A stretch of DNA of 64,000 nucleotides from Rhodocyclus gracilis (GCF_009617575.1 NZ_WIXJ01000007.1:1-64000), one strand, 5' to 3'. Positions 51,175 through 61,603 are shown, counted from the first letter of the stretch. A program made the numbers and translations. Notes: generated by a model not told the origin, from the sequence alone.

Positions 51175-52590
51175 CTATTTTGGGGCGATCCCCGGCGGCA
51201 GGAGCACCCACAGGCGACCACTCTGCTTCATGCGCCCCGCCAGCGTGCCCGCCTCGGCGCCGAAGCCCCAGAAGAAATCCGCCCGCGCCGGCCCGCGAAT
51301 GGCGCCGCCGGTATCCTGCGCCATGACCAGACGGTTCATCGGCGCCGACGAGTTCGGCTGCGTCGTCGCCACGAAAACGGGGGCGCCGAGCGCGGTGAAG
51401 CGCGGGTCGATGGCGATGCTGCGCCCCGGCGTCAGCGGCACGCCGAGCGCCCCCGGCGGGCCTTCGTCGGCGTTGCTGCTGCGCGGCAACTCGCGGAAGA
51501 AGACGTAGCTCGGGTTGTTGTTGAGCAACTCCGTCACTTTGTCCGGGTGCGCCCGCGCCCAGGCCTGAATGCCCTGCATCGACGCCTGTTCGAGCTTGAG
51601 TTCGCCGCGCTCGACCAGGAGGCGGCCAATCGACTGGTACGGGTAGCCGTTCTGGTCGGCGTAGCCAACGCGCATCAGCGTGCCATCCGGCAGGCGCACG
51701 CGCCCCGATCCCTGAATCTGCAGGAAGAAAAGCTCGACCGGGTCATCCACCCACACCAGCACGCGGTCGGCGTATTCCTCTTCGCGCGCGGTGATTTCAG
51801 CGCGCGAGTAATACGGCACCAGCCGCTTGCCAACGAGACGGCCGCGCAGGCGCAGGTTTTTCACCTCCGGCACGACATCGCCGAGATCGACGGTGATCAG
51901 ATCATCCGGCGGCGCGAGCACCGGGAAGCGGATTTTTTTCTTGCCACGCGTACGGCCGCCGGTCAGCAGCGGCTCGTAGTAGCCGGTGATCAGCGCATTG
52001 GTGCCGCCATCGGGATTCGTCAGCAGATACGGCTCGAAGCGCGATTCAAAAAAACGCCGCAAGCTCGCCGCATCGTGCCGGGTGAGCGCCTGCGCTTCGT
52101 CGCACGCCGGCCGCCACAGCGGCCACTGCGCCGCTGCCCCCTTCGCCGCCAAGGCGCGGCAGGAGGCGAGAAAGCCCGGCCAGGCGGCGCTCACGTCGTC
52201 ATCCTTCCAGCCCGGCAGATCGGCCCAGCGTGCCAGCTGAAGTGGCTTTGCCGCCGGAGAAGGCGCCGTGGGTGCCGCCGGTGCAGCGGTGCACACCGGA
52301 CAGACGGGGCAAGCCGCCGCAGCCGTACACGCAGCGGGCGACTCGCCGCCCAGCCGCATCGCTGATGTCGCCACTCCGCCCGGAGCGGACGAGGAAGATG
52401 GCAGCGTCGGCTGCGGCCCGACACAGGCGCCCAGCAGCAGCGTGGCCGCCAGCACTGCCTGCGCAGCACTCAGGCGGGACGCGCCGTGCACGCCGGCTGA
52501 GCACACGGCGGGTGCAGCGTCGCAGGCGCGTCGCCGCGGTGTCGGCGTTTGGAAATTGACCATGGTTTGGCTAGAGTGGCGAGTCTTCAT
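51175..52590 (-). CDS. mltA: Lytic murein transglycosylase A
   Basis: An outer-membrane lipoprotein of about 471 aa that cleaves peptidoglycan to 1,6-anhydro products. Lipobox LLLGAC near residue 56-61 (from 52590). The MltA barrel has TGYYEPLLTGGRTRGKKKIRFP (positions about 210-231) and RLPDGTLMRVGYADQNGYPY. The 3D domain ends with AQDTGGAIRGPARADFFWG, including the catalytic Asp. A linker after the lipobox contains AACPVCPVCTAA, unusual. Start at 52590 or 52563 uncertain. Confidence 0.92.
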   Translation of the reverse strand: MKTRHSSQTMVNFQTPTPRRRACDAAPAVCSAGVHGASRLSAAQAVLAATLLLGACVGPQPTLPSSSSAPGGVATSAMRLGGESPAACTAAAACPVCPVCTAAPAAPTAPSPAAKPLQLARWADLPGWKDDDVSAAWPGFLASCRALAAKGAAAQWPLWRPACDEAQALTRHDAASLRRFFESRFEPYLLTNPDGGTNALITGYYEPLLTGGRTRGKKKIRFPVLAPPDDLITVDLGDVVPEVKNLRLRGRLVGKRLVPYYSRAEITAREEEYADRVLVWVDDPVELFFLQIQGSGRVRLPDGTLMRVGYADQNGYPYQSIGRLLVERGELKLEQASMQGIQAWARAHPDKVTELLNNNPSYVFFRELPRSSNADEGPPGALGVPLTPGRSIAIDPRFTALGAPVFVATTQPNSSAPMNRLVMAQDTGGAIRGPARADFFWGFGAEAGTLAGRMKQSGRLWVLLPPGIAPK

Positions 52591-52613
52591 TCGTCCGAGT
52601 ATACCGTCTCCCC

Positions 52614-53543
52614 ATGAGCGATCCGATGCAGCAACTGGCGAGCCTGCTCGCCCGCGCCGAGCAATTGCTGGTCCGCCTGGAACCCCTGCTGCCCGCCGCC
52701 GCGCCGGCGCCGGACTGGGAAAATGCCGTCGCCTTCCGCTGGCGGCGCGATCCGGGCAAGGCCGTCGGCGCCTTGCGTGCCGTGCATCAGGCGCCATCGA
52801 TCCGGCTCGCCGACCTGTGCGACATCGACGAACAAAAAGCCCGTCTCGATGCCAACACCCGGCAATTCCTCGCCGGCCGCCCCGCCAATAACGTCCTCCT
52901 CACCGGCGCACGCGGCTGCGGCAAATCTTCGCTGATCAAGGCGCTACTCAACGCCTACGCGGCGCAAGGGCTGCGCCTGATCGAAGTCGACAAGAGCGAC
53001 CTGACCGACCTGCCGGATATCGTCGAGCAGATCGCCGGTCGCCCCGAACATTTCATCGTCTTTTGTGACGACCTCTCGTTCGACGAAGGTGACGCCGGCT
53101 ACAAGGCGCTCAAGGTCGCCCTCGACGGCTCACTGGCTGCGCCGCCGGAAAACGTGCTGATCTACGCCACCTCCAACCGCCGCCACCTGATGCCGGAGTA
53201 CCACGCGGAAAACCTCGAAAACCTGCGCGTCGGCGACGAAATTCACCCCGGCGAAGCCATCGAGGAAAAAGTCTCGCTCTCCGACCGCTTCGGCATCTGG
53301 CTCTCCTTCTACCCCTTCGATCAGGACGCCTACCTCGATATCGTCGCCCACTGGCTGCGCCACTTCGGCTGCGACGCGCAGGAAATCGCCCGCGCCGAAC
53401 GGCCGGCACTCAACTGGTCGCTGAGCCGGGGCGCCCGCAGCGGCCGGGTCGCCTGGCAATTCGCCCGCGACTGGGCCGGGCAAAAGGCGCCCGAAGCCTC
53501 GCCAAAACCCGCGCAACGCGCCAGCAAGGGCAAAAAACGATGA
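52614..53543 (+). CDS. DUF815 AAA-type ATPase
   Basis: A 309-aa AAA+ ATPase of the DUF815 family. N-terminal helical part (1-90), then LLTGARGCGKSSLIKALL with Walker A, FIVFCDDLSFDEGD with Walker B, and IYATSNRRHLMPE followed by a DEIHPGEAIEEKVSLSDRFG segment typical of the family. Function not known. It is followed by a Nudix-ThiE gene overlapping by 4 bases, a common pairing in betaproteobacteria. Confidence 0.85.
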   Translation: MSDPMQQLASLLARAEQLLVRLEPLLPAAAPAPDWENAVAFRWRRDPGKAVGALRAVHQAPSIRLADLCDIDEQKARLDANTRQFLAGRPANNVLLTGARGCGKSSLIKALLNAYAAQGLRLIEVDKSDLTDLPDIVEQIAGRPEHFIVFCDDLSFDEGDAGYKALKVALDGSLAAPPENVLIYATSNRRHLMPEYHAENLENLRVGDEIHPGEAIEEKVSLSDRFGIWLSFYPFDQDAYLDIVAHWLRHFGCDAQEIARAERPALNWSLSRGARSGRVAWQFARDWAGQKAPEASPKPAQRASKGKKR

Positions 53544-54604
53544 GTACCGAAAACCGCGACAGCGCCGCTGCCGGCGCGACAGTTCCCCCCGTCGTCGAAG
53601 TCGCCGCCGCCGTCATTCTGGAGAACCTCGCGAGCGCCCCCGGCGGGCAACGTTTCATGCTCGCGCAACGTCCTCCCGGCAAGGTTTTCGCGGGCTATTG
53701 GGAATTCCCCGGCGGCAAGGTCGAGGCCGGCGAAACGGCGCGGCAGGCGCTCGACCGCGAATTGACTGAAGAGCTTGGTGTCAGCGTCACGGCCGCAACG
53801 CCCTGGCTCTGCCGCGAATTCGTCTATCCGCACGCGACGGTGCGCCTGCATTTTTTCCGGGTGACGGCCTGGGCGGGCGAGATTCGCCCGATTGAACACA
53901 GCGGCTTTGCCTGGCTCACACCGGGCGAGCCGTCGCCGGTCAGCCCGATCCTGCCGGCCAACGGCCCGATCCTGCGCGCGCTGGAGCTACCGACGCACTG
54001 CTTCATCACCCACGCCGAAGCAAGCGGCGCCGACGCCGAACTGGCGCGGCTGGCGCGGGCATTAGCGGCTTACGCCATTCCGCTCACTCCTCTCACCCCG
54101 GCCGCTGACTCTCCCGCAGCAGCTTCGCCCAGCGAGCGCCGGCTGCTGATTCAGGTGCGCGACAAATCTCTGCCCGCCGCCGAACGGCAGCGCTTCGCGG
54201 CAGCGGTCGTGGCACTGGCCCGCCGTTACGCCCATGTGATCGTCCTCGTCAACGACGATGTCGAGCTGGCGCGCACGGTCGCCGCCGATGGCGTGCATCT
54301 GCCCGCCGCACGCCTTGCGCAGAGCGAGGCGCGTCCTGATCTAGCCTGGGTCGGCGCCTCCTGCCACAACGCCGAAGAACTGGCGCGTGCAGCCACGCTG
54401 GGCTGCGATTTCGTCATGCTCGGCCCGGTGTTGGCGACACCGAGCCACCCCGAGCAAGGAGGAATCGGTTGGGAAGGTTTCGCCCGGCTGGCCGCCACCT
54501 CTGCGCTACCGGTATTCGCCTTGGGCGGCATGCGCCCGGAACTCGCCGCGACGGCGACGGCACACGGCGCGCACGGTATCGCGCTCTTGCGCGGCTGGCC
54601 CTAA
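53540..54604 (+). CDS. Nudix hydrolase-thiamine phosphate synthase-like fusion
   Basis: A 354-aa two-domain protein. The Nudix domain (20-155) has the full box GGKVEAGETARQALDRELTEELGV (about 60-83, 8-oxo-dGTP type, MutT-like). A linker (about 160-195) leads to a ThiE/TenI-like domain (200-354) with DKSLPAAERQRFAAAVV, VNDDVELARTVAADGVHLP and DFVMLGPVLATPSHP. This fusion is known in proteobacteria. The second domain's function is uncertain: it could be a regulator or a synthase. The ATG overlaps the DUF815 stop. Confidence 0.88.
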   Translation: MSTENRDSAAAGATVPPVVEVAAAVILENLASAPGGQRFMLAQRPPGKVFAGYWEFPGGKVEAGETARQALDRELTEELGVSVTAATPWLCREFVYPHATVRLHFFRVTAWAGEIRPIEHSGFAWLTPGEPSPVSPILPANGPILRALELPTHCFITHAEASGADAELARLARALAAYAIPLTPLTPAADSPAAASPSERRLLIQVRDKSLPAAERQRFAAAVVALARRYAHVIVLVNDDVELARTVAADGVHLPAARLAQSEARPDLAWVGASCHNAEELARAATLGCDFVMLGPVLATPSHPEQGGIGWEGFARLAATSALPVFALGGMRPELAATATAHGAHGIALLRGWP

Positions 54605-54611
54605 ACGGTCA

Positions 54612-54827
54612 TCAGTCGGCGGACGGCGGCGTGAGTTCGCCGTCCGGGCCGTCGACCTCCTGCACGGGAACGCGATACGACTCCGACGCCCAGGCGCCCA
54701 AGTCGACCATCCGGCAACGCTCACTGCAAAAAGGCCGGAAGCGGTTCGCCAGGCTCCACTCGGCCTCCTCGCCGCACTGCGGACAGCGCACGCGGCGCAC
54801 GCTGGACGTCGGCTCCGGCGCGCTCAT
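54612..54827 (-). CDS. yacG: DNA gyrase inhibitor YacG
   Basis: A 71-aa zinc protein. [30 protein letters not shown], described by position 15-45, has the four Cys of the YacG zinc finger (CxxC and CxxxC) and the DLGAW end. It binds gyrase in E. coli. The ATG at 54827 gives the family length. Tail to tail with the Nudix fusion. The gap 54828-55105 up to the nif enhancer holds no gene I can support. Confidence 0.9.
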   Translation of the reverse strand: MSAPEPTSSVRRVRCPQCGEEAEWSLANRFRPFCSERCRMVDLGAWASESYRVPVQEVDGPDGELTPPSAD

Positions 54828-55105
54828 CGTGCCATGCCCCACGTGGAGGCGCTGGCGGAGAGGCCGGAGCGCGAAGGGAAAAATGTAGTCATGCGCGTCG
54901 TCATGCGAAAAAACTCCCTGAAGCGAATGAAGAGTGGCGGCGGCGGCCCGACTCGGGGCACATAAGACACCGGGCATCCGGTGCCGGATGCGCAGCACAG
55001 CGCACAACATACGCCCAGCCGTTCGCCCAAAGGGCGTCGATTATGCGACCCCGGCACGGGCGCAGCAAGCTGCCGACAAGGCCAGCGCCACGCCGCCCGA
55101 GCGTC

Positions 55106-55186
55106 TGTCGGGTTCACGACAAGCGCCACTGAACGACAGCGCGCAGCCCCGAGAAATCAAGCACATGCCACGGGCACGAGAATTGC
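55106..55186 (+). promoter_or_regulatory. NifA/IHF/sigma54 promoter of nifVWZM
   Basis: TGT-N10-ACA (55106-55121) is the NifA activator consensus. AATCAAGCACATG (55155-55167) matches the IHF consensus with one mismatch. GGCACG-AGAA-TTGC (55173-55186) is a near-perfect -24/-12 element with GG and GC 10 bases apart. Order and spacing are canonical for nif promoters. The predicted start of transcription is near 55198. Confidence 0.85.
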
Positions 55187-55198
55187 GTCGTGAGCGGC

Positions 55199-56389
55199 AT
55201 GGAAAACGCGCCCGACCTCCCTCCTGCCCACGGCTCCGCTGCCGCTGGCCGGATCACCGTCAACGACACCACGCTGCGCGATGGTGAGCAGTCGGCGGGC
55301 GTCGCTTTTCTGCTCGAAGAAAAGCTCGCCATCGCACAAGAACTCGACGCGCTCGGCGTGCCGGAAATGGAAGTCGGCATTCCGGCGATGGGCGAGCACG
55401 AGCGGGCGAGCGTGCGCGCCGTCGCCAGCCTGGGGCTGAACGCGCAGCTGATGGTCTGGAGCCGTCTGACGGCGGCCGACATCGACGCCTGCGCCGGCCT
55501 TGGCGCGCAGATGATCGATATTTCGGTGCCCGCCTCCGACCAGCATTTGCGGCACAAGGTGCACCGCGACCGCGACTGGCTGCTCGCCACACTGCCGGCG
55601 CACATCGCCCGTGCGCAAGGGCTGGGCTTGCGCGTCTGCGTCGGCGCCGAAGACGCCTCGCGGGCCGACCCGGATTTCCTCTGGCGCATCGCCGACACCG
55701 CCCAGCGCGCCGGTGCGGTGCGCTTCCGCTACGCCGATACGCTCGGCATTCTGGAGCCGTTTGGCGTCTGTGAGCGCATCGCCGCCTTGCGCGCGCGCTG
55801 CGATCTCGCCATTGAAATGCATGCCCATGACGATCTGGGGCTGGCCACGGCGAACACGCTCGCCGCCGTGCGGGCGGGCGCGACGCATCTGAACACAACG
55901 GTCAACGGCCTCGGCGAGCGTGCCGGCAACGCCCCGCTCGAAGAGGTGGTGCTGGCGCTGCAACGCTGTCACGGCGTCGACACCGGCATCGATCTGCGAC
56001 GCTTTCCGCCTCTCTCGCAGCGCGTCGCCCGCGCCGCCGGACGGCCGGTGCACTGGCAGAAGAGCATCGTCGGCGATGGCGCCTTCACGCACGAAGCGGG
56101 AATCCACGTCGACGGCCTGCTGAAGCATCCAGCCAACTACGAAGGCTTCGACCCGGCGCTGGTCGGGCGCAGCCATCGCCTCGTTCTCGGCAAGCACTCC
56201 GGGCCGCGCGCCGTACAGGCGATCATGCGCCGCCTGGGGCATGAACTCGATACAGCAGCGGCGCAGAGCATGCTCGACGCCGTCGGCGCCTTCGTCCTGC
56301 GCGAGAAGCGCCCGCCCGACGACGACGAACTGCACGCGCTCTGGCAGGCAATGCAGGAGTGCCGCCCCGCCTCGGCGGCGCATGGCTGA
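55199..56389 (+). CDS. nifV: Homocitrate synthase NifV
   Basis: A 396-aa enzyme making homocitrate, the organic ligand of the FeMo cofactor. [19 protein letters not shown] (about 18-36) is the catalytic signature, [20 protein letters not shown] the metal/substrate part, and the ending is [28 protein letters not shown]. First gene of a nifV-nifW-nifZ-nifM series. The predicted transcript starts at about 55198, directly at this ATG; the upstream GTG at 55190 would be before it. No Shine-Dalgarno is seen, so a leaderless start is possible. Confidence 0.93.
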   Translation: MENAPDLPPAHGSAAAGRITVNDTTLRDGEQSAGVAFLLEEKLAIAQELDALGVPEMEVGIPAMGEHERASVRAVASLGLNAQLMVWSRLTAADIDACAGLGAQMIDISVPASDQHLRHKVHRDRDWLLATLPAHIARAQGLGLRVCVGAEDASRADPDFLWRIADTAQRAGAVRFRYADTLGILEPFGVCERIAALRARCDLAIEMHAHDDLGLATANTLAAVRAGATHLNTTVNGLGERAGNAPLEEVVLALQRCHGVDTGIDLRRFPPLSQRVARAAGRPVHWQKSIVGDGAFTHEAGIHVDGLLKHPANYEGFDPALVGRSHRLVLGKHSGPRAVQAIMRRLGHELDTAAAQSMLDAVGAFVLREKRPPDDDELHALWQAMQECRPASAAHG

Positions 56390-56474
56390 GCCGCCGCCGT
56401 GAGCCTGCTCCGAATACGCCAACACGCCACCAACGCGCAAGCACACAAACGCCAAAACACTCCGGGAGACCTCG

Positions 56475-56825
56475 ATGACACGCAACGATAGCAACGAGCG
56501 CGACGCGAGCCGCCGTTTCGCGGAAGACCTCGCCGAACTCGAATCGGCCGAGGACTTCCTTGCCTATTTCGGTATCGACTACGAGCCGGGCCGCGTGCAC
56601 ATCTGCCGGCTGCATATCCTGCAACGCTTTCACGATTATCTGGAGGGGCACCGCCAGCGCAACGGCGAGCCGACGCGTGAGGATTACCGGGCCTTGCTGC
56701 AACACGCCTACGCCGACTTCGTCGATTCCGACGCGCAGACGGAGAAAGTCTTTCGCGTCTTCAAGAAAGCCGCCGGCATCGCCACGGTGCCCGTGTCGGC
56801 CATCACGCGTGCGGGGCCGCGATGA
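56475..56825 (+). CDS. nifW: Nitrogenase stabilising protein NifW
   Basis: A 116-aa protein that helps stabilise or mature MoFe nitrogenase. Family features are LAELESAEDFLAYFGIDYEP, VHICRLHILQRFHDYLEG and AYADFVDSDAQTEKVFRVFK. The ATG at 56475 follows GGGAG. Its stop overlaps nifZ by 4 bases. It lies 85 bases after nifV with no terminator between. Confidence 0.93.
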   Translation: MTRNDSNERDASRRFAEDLAELESAEDFLAYFGIDYEPGRVHICRLHILQRFHDYLEGHRQRNGEPTREDYRALLQHAYADFVDSDAQTEKVFRVFKKAAGIATVPVSAITRAGPR

Positions 56826-57289
56826 ACCACCGTTGGCAGCAGGGCGACGCCGTGCGCCTGATACGCAATGTGCGCAATGACGGCACCTATCCGGGCAAGG
56901 ACACCGGTGATCTGCTGGTTCGCCGCGGCAGCGTCGGCGTCGTCGTCGATGTCGGCACCTTTCTCATGGATCAGATCATCTATTCGGTCAACTTCCTCGA
57001 TAACCAGCGCATCGTCGGCTGCCGCGAAGAAGAGTTGCAGGGCGCCGAAGAGGAGTGGACGCCCAGTCGCTTCGAGACACGCGAACGCGTCACCAGCCTG
57101 CGCGCGCTGGCGAGCCAGGGCGAGGTGCTCGTCCCGCCGGGCGCGGCGGGCGAGATCATGACTATCGAGCGCGACGGCGGCGAACTGCGCTATCACGTGC
57201 ATTTCGCCTGCCGGCCGGGGCGCGTTTTCGCCGTCCCCGAAGACTGTCTGCGCGCTGGCGGAGGAAGTGATGAACGCACGTCCTGTTGA
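56822..57289 (+). CDS. nifZ: Nitrogen fixation protein NifZ
   Basis: A 155-aa protein needed for P-cluster maturation in the MoFe protein. VRLIRNVRNDGTYPGKDTGDLLVRRGSVGVV (about 12-42) and QIIYSVNFL with GCREEELQ are the conserved parts. The start overlaps nifW, and the end overlaps nifM by 20 bases, so the four genes are tightly coupled. Confidence 0.92.
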   Translation: MNHRWQQGDAVRLIRNVRNDGTYPGKDTGDLLVRRGSVGVVVDVGTFLMDQIIYSVNFLDNQRIVGCREEELQGAEEEWTPSRFETRERVTSLRALASQGEVLVPPGAAGEIMTIERDGGELRYHVHFACRPGRVFAVPEDCLRAGGGSDERTSC

Positions 57290-58121
57290 TGCTGCGCCCT
57301 ATCTGACGCTCAAACTGGCGCACGCGCTCTTCAAGAAGGCCCCCTCGGCCCTCAGTGACGAAGAACGCCTGCGTGTCGCCGACGTCGCCGAGCGGCAGTG
57401 CATCATCGAAATGCGCCTTCTGGGCACGCCGGAGGCGGCGGGCGTCATCCTGCGCGAAGACGCCATCGCCCACGCGCTCGCCGAGATCCGCGCGCGCTTT
57501 ACCAGCGACGCCGAGTATCACGCCGACCTCGCCCTGAACGGCCTGGTGCACGAAACCCTGCGCGAGGCGATCATCCGCGATCTGAAGGTCGAAGTCGTCC
57601 TCGAAAAGGTCGGCAGCCGCGCCGCGCCGGTCGACGACACCGAGGTCGAGATTTTTTACCTGATGCACCCGGAACGCTTCACCGCGCCGGAGACGCGCAC
57701 GCTGCGCCATATCCTGCTCACCATCAACGACGAGATGGCCAACAGCGACCGGGCATCCGTGTGGACGCGCATCAACGACATCCGCGAACGCCTGCTCCGC
57801 GCGCCTGAGCGCTTCAACGAACAGGCGCTCAAGCACTCGGAATGCCCGACGGCAATGAACGGTGGCCTGCTCGGCGAACTGCCGCGCGGCAAGCTCTTCC
57901 CGGAAATCGATCAGGTCGCCTTTGCGCTGGCCGAAGGCGAACTCTCGGCCATCGTCGAATCGCCAATGGGCTTTCATCTGCTGCGCTGCGACGCCATCAA
58001 GGGGGGCAGCGGACTGATACCGCTCGCCAGCGTGCGCGAACGTATCCGTCAGCACATCAGCGACGGCCGTCGCCGGACAGCGCAAAAGGCATGGCTGGCC
58101 GCCCTGCTGCGCACGCGCTGA
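57270..58121 (+). CDS. nifM: Nitrogenase maturation PPIase NifM
   Basis: A 283-aa peptidyl-prolyl isomerase that activates the Fe protein NifH. The N-terminal helical part has LTLKLAHALFKKAPSALSDEE. The parvulin domain (about 150-260) has RHILLTINDEM, CPTAMNGGLLGELPRGKLFPE and PMGFHLLRCD. The ATG at 57270 sits 5 bases after GGAGG, favoured over the GTG at 57267. Last gene of the nif series. Confidence 0.92.
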   Translation: MNARPVDAAPYLTLKLAHALFKKAPSALSDEERLRVADVAERQCIIEMRLLGTPEAAGVILREDAIAHALAEIRARFTSDAEYHADLALNGLVHETLREAIIRDLKVEVVLEKVGSRAAPVDDTEVEIFYLMHPERFTAPETRTLRHILLTINDEMANSDRASVWTRINDIRERLLRAPERFNEQALKHSECPTAMNGGLLGELPRGKLFPEIDQVAFALAEGELSAIVESPMGFHLLRCDAIKGGSGLIPLASVRERIRQHISDGRRRTAQKAWLAALLRTR

Positions 58122-58161
58122 ACGACCGGCGGGCAACGCGGACAGCGCCGGACAGCGCAAT

Positions 58162-58191
58162 AAAAACGGGAGACGACGCATCGTCTCCCGT
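58162..58191 (-). terminator. Terminator after pntB (between nifM and pntB)
   Basis: ACGGGAGACGA (58166-58176) and TCGTCTCCCGT (58181-58191) form an 11-bp stem. The T-run is on the minus strand, so it mainly ends the rnf-pnt transcript; it may also stop the facing nif transcript. Confidence 0.75.
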
Positions 58192-58299
58192 CTGGGTAGC
58201 GCCTGCACGCCAGCCAGGAAGCGTGGCGTGGAGGGCCGCTTGCCGCGGGGGCGCCACGTGCGGCCTGCAAGCCGCCGTGCGCCCGCCGTCTGCCGTCGA

Positions 58300-59709
58300 T
58301 CAAGCCTTCAGGCCGGCCAGCACTTCGTTCAGCATCGCCTTCGCGTCGCCGAAGAGCATGCGGTTGTTTTCCTTGTAGAACAGCGGGTTGTCGACACCGG
58401 CGTAGCCAGAGGCCATGGAGCGCTTCATGACGATCGAGGTCTTCGCCTTCCACACTTCGAGCACCGGCATGTTGGCAATCGGCGAGGTCGGGTCTTCTTG
58501 CGCCGCCGGATTGACGATGTCGTTGGCGCCGATGACCATCGTCACGTCGGTTTCGGGGAAATCGTCATTGATTTCGTCCATTTCCATCACGATGTCGTAC
58601 GGCACCTTGGCTTCGGCCAGCAGCACGTTCATGTGACCCGGCATCCGACCAGCCACCGGGTGAATGCCGAAGCGCACGTTGACACCCTGCGCACGCAACT
58701 GCTGGGTGATCTCGGACACCGCGTGCTGCGCCTGCGCGACAGCCATGCCGTAGCCGGGAACGATGATGACGCTCTTCGCCGTTTTCAGCAGATCCGCCGT
58801 TTCTTGCGCGCTGATCGGCGTCACCTCGCCTTGCGGTTCGCCGCTGGCCTTGGCCGGGGAACCGCTGGCCGCACCGAAGCCACCGGCAATGACGCTGAAG
58901 AAATTTCGGTTCATCGCGCGGCACATGATGTACGAGAGGATCGCGCCCGACGAACCGACCAGCGCACCAGTGACGATCAAGAGGTCGTTGGAGAGCATGA
59001 AGCCCGTCGCCGCGGCCGCCCAACCCGAGTAGCTGTTGAGCATGGAGATCACCACCGGCATGTCGGCACCGCCGATGGCCATGACCATATGCACGCCGAA
59101 GAGTAGCGCGACGACGGTCATCACCGCCAGCGGCAGCATGCCGTCGGCGACGGTCGGCGCATGCAGGAAAGCGTAGCCGAAACCGACGACGATGAGCAGA
59201 CCGAGCAGGTTGATGAAGTGCCGGCCGGGCAGCAGGACCGGCTTGCCGCCGATGCGCCCGGAGAGCTTGCCAAAGGCGATCAGCGAACCGGAGAAGGTGA
59301 TCGCGCCGATGAAGATGCCGACGTAGATTTCGACTTCGTGGATGGTCTTTTCGGCTTCGCTGGCAAAACTCAGCGAGGTGTCGATATCGCTGGCGAAGCC
59401 GACCAGACAGGCAGCGAGACCGACCAGCGCGTGCATCAGGGCGACGAGTTCGGGCATTTGCGTCATCTGCACGCGGCGCGCCGCATACAGACCGATACTG
59501 CCGCCGACGGCCATGGCGGCCATGATCCACGGCACACCGGCCAGCGTGACACGCGGCCCGACGACGGTCGCCAGCACCGCCAGCGCCATGCCGAGCATGC
59601 CGTAGAGGTTGCCGCGCCGCGACGTCTCGGCAGCCGACAGGCCGCCAAGGCTGAGGATGAAGAGGACGATTGCTGCGATGTAGGAAACAGTGACGAGATT
59701 GGATGACAT
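58300..59709 (-). CDS. pntB: NAD(P) transhydrogenase subunit beta
   Basis: A 469-aa inner-membrane subunit with about nine helices and a C-terminal NADP(H)-binding domain (about 290-465: [39 protein letters not shown] and [10 protein letters not shown]). With PntA it couples proton entry to NADH to NADP transfer. It follows pntA by 12 bases and faces nifM. Confidence 0.94.
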   Translation of the reverse strand: MSSNLVTVSYIAAIVLFILSLGGLSAAETSRRGNLYGMLGMALAVLATVVGPRVTLAGVPWIMAAMAVGGSIGLYAARRVQMTQMPELVALMHALVGLAACLVGFASDIDTSLSFASEAEKTIHEVEIYVGIFIGAITFSGSLIAFGKLSGRIGGKPVLLPGRHFINLLGLLIVVGFGYAFLHAPTVADGMLPLAVMTVVALLFGVHMVMAIGGADMPVVISMLNSYSGWAAAATGFMLSNDLLIVTGALVGSSGAILSYIMCRAMNRNFFSVIAGGFGAASGSPAKASGEPQGEVTPISAQETADLLKTAKSVIIVPGYGMAVAQAQHAVSEITQQLRAQGVNVRFGIHPVAGRMPGHMNVLLAEAKVPYDIVMEMDEINDDFPETDVTMVIGANDIVNPAAQEDPTSPIANMPVLEVWKAKTSIVMKRSMASGYAGVDNPLFYKENNRMLFGDAKAMLNEVLAGLKA

Positions 59710-59721
59710 AGCGCGCGAGCC

Positions 59722-61302
59722 TTACTTGCGGAACATCGCCAGCATGCGGCGGGTAACGGCGAAACCGCCGAACATGTTGATGCTGGTGAGCACGATACCG
59801 AGCACAGCCAGCCAGCGAATCCAGTCGTCCGGACGTAGCACCTCGGCGCCGGCGAGCGGCGGCGCGATCTGCACCAGAGCACCAATGGCGATGATGCTGG
59901 AAACGGCGTTGGTGACGCTCATCAGCGGCGTGTGCAGCGCGGCCTTGACGTTCCACACCACCATGTAGCCGACAAAACAGGCCAACACGAAAACCGTGAA
60001 GTGTCCGAGGAAGGCCGTCGGCGCATAAGCGCCAATCAGCCAGAACAGCGCCGCGCCGACACCGAAGACGCCGGCCAGCGCATTGGCGCTCATCGGCCCG
60101 CTGGCTTCTTCCTTCTTGGCGGCGACCGGTACGGCGGCCGCCGGCTTGGCTTGCGCTGGCGCGGCGGAGAGCTTCGGCGGCGGGGGCGGCCAGGTGATCT
60201 CGCCGCTCTTGATGACGGTGGCGCCACGGATGACTTCGTCGTCCATGTTGACGTCGAGGTTGCCGTCCTTGGCCTTGCACAACTCTTCGGTCAGCCGCAG
60301 CAGGTTGGTCGCGTAGAGCGTCGAGGACTGCTTGGCGAGGCGGCTCGGCAAATCGGTGTAGCCGATGATGGTGACGCCGTGACGCACGACGACTTCGCCG
60401 GGGACCGTCAGCTCACAGTTGCCGCCCTGCTCGGCGGCAAGGTCGACGATGACGCTGCCCGCCCGCATGCTCTGCACCATTTCGGTGGTGATCAGCTTCG
60501 GCGCCGGCTTGCCGGGGATGAGTGCGGTGGTGATGATGATGTCGACGTCTTTCGCCTGCTTGGCGAAGGTCGCCTTCTGCGCTTTCTGGAAGCCTTCGCT
60601 CATCACCTTGGCGTAACCGCCGACGCCGCTGCCTTCTTCTTCGTACTCGACGGGGACGAATTCCGCGCCGAGCGACTTGATCTGGTCGGCAACTTCGGGA
60701 CGCGTGTCGTTGGCGCGCACGATGGCACCGAGACCGACCGCGGCGCCGAGAGCCGCCAGGCCGGCGACACCGGCACCGATGACGAAGACCTTGGCCGGCG
60801 GCACCTTGCCGGCGGCGGTAATCTGGCCGGTGAAGAAGCGGCCGAAGTGATGTGCTGCCTCGATCACGGCGCGATAGCCGGCGATATTGGCCATCGAACT
60901 CAGGGCATCCATCTTCTGCGCGCGCGACATGCGCGGCACGCTGTCCATCGCCAGCACCGTGACCTTGCGGGCGGCCAGAGCCTGCATCAACTCGGGGTTC
61001 TGCGCCGGCCAGATGAAGCTGACGAGGGTGGCGCCCTCCTTGAGCAGCGGCACCTCGTCCATGCTCGGGGCGCGCACTTTGAAGATAACGTCGGCGCTGC
61101 TCCAGACTTCGGCAGCGGTGGCGGCGATACGCGCACCGGCGGCAACGTAGCTCGCGTCGTCGAAGTTGGCCAGAGCGCCAGCATCACGCTCGACGACAAC
61201 GGTAAAACCCAGTTTGATCAGTTTCTCGACAAGGTCGGGAACCGTGGCGACACGCTTTTCGGCAGCGTAAGTCTCCTTCGGGATTCCGATACACAGTGGC
61301 AT
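59722..61302 (-). CDS. pntA: NAD(P) transhydrogenase subunit alpha
   Basis: A 526-aa protein with an NAD(H)-binding domain (1-380: [53 protein letters not shown]) followed by a Pro/Ala/Lys linker (about 390-425) and four hydrophobic helices at the end. Fused form as in E. coli. The ATG at 61302 gives the usual N-terminus. It is only 22 bases after rnfH, so it is probably in the rnf transcript. Confidence 0.93.
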   Translation of the reverse strand: MPLCIGIPKETYAAEKRVATVPDLVEKLIKLGFTVVVERDAGALANFDDASYVAAGARIAATAAEVWSSADVIFKVRAPSMDEVPLLKEGATLVSFIWPAQNPELMQALAARKVTVLAMDSVPRMSRAQKMDALSSMANIAGYRAVIEAAHHFGRFFTGQITAAGKVPPAKVFVIGAGVAGLAALGAAVGLGAIVRANDTRPEVADQIKSLGAEFVPVEYEEEGSGVGGYAKVMSEGFQKAQKATFAKQAKDVDIIITTALIPGKPAPKLITTEMVQSMRAGSVIVDLAAEQGGNCELTVPGEVVVRHGVTIIGYTDLPSRLAKQSSTLYATNLLRLTEELCKAKDGNLDVNMDDEVIRGATVIKSGEITWPPPPPKLSAAPAQAKPAAAVPVAAKKEEASGPMSANALAGVFGVGAALFWLIGAYAPTAFLGHFTVFVLACFVGYMVVWNVKAALHTPLMSVTNAVSSIIAIGALVQIAPPLAGAEVLRPDDWIRWLAVLGIVLTSINMFGGFAVTRRMLAMFRK

Positions 61303-61324
61303 GGCAGGACTTTCAGCAAAAACG

Positions 61325-61603
61325 TTAATCGTCGTCAGACTCGCCCGCGCGCCGAGGCACACTTTGCGGGTCGCAGGTGATGCTTCGGTGGATTTCGACT
61401 CGATCACCGGCTTTGAGTTCAGTATCGAGTTTTACGAGCCGCCCGAAGATTCCCACTTTCTGGCTGTCGAGATCAATAGCGGGGAACAATTTCAGCACCC
61501 CGGATTTCTCGATGGCGCCCGCCACGGTGGTGCCCTCGGCGACTTCGAGGGTGAGCCAGACCTGCTGCTGCGACGCGTCCGAGTAGGCCACTCCGATCTG
61601 CAT
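61325..61603 (-). CDS. rnfH: RnfH-family protein
   Basis: A 92-aa ubiquitin-like-fold protein. [37 protein letters not shown] and [25 protein letters not shown], given by position 2-73, match RnfH. Role unknown; found at the end of nif-linked rnf clusters. It is directly after rnfD, with no rnfG or rnfE in between. Confidence 0.88.
   Translation of the reverse strand: MQIGVAYSDASQQQVWLTLEVAEGTTVAGAIEKSGVLKLFPAIDLDSQKVGIFGRLVKLDTELKAGDRVEIHRSITCDPQSVPRRAGESDDD

Noticed and set aside
55053-55066. GG-N10-GC pattern resembling a second sigma54 promoter before nifV
   Set aside because: It lies upstream of the NifA site, and its -12 part (CAGC) is poor; the element at 55173-55186 is much better and properly placed.
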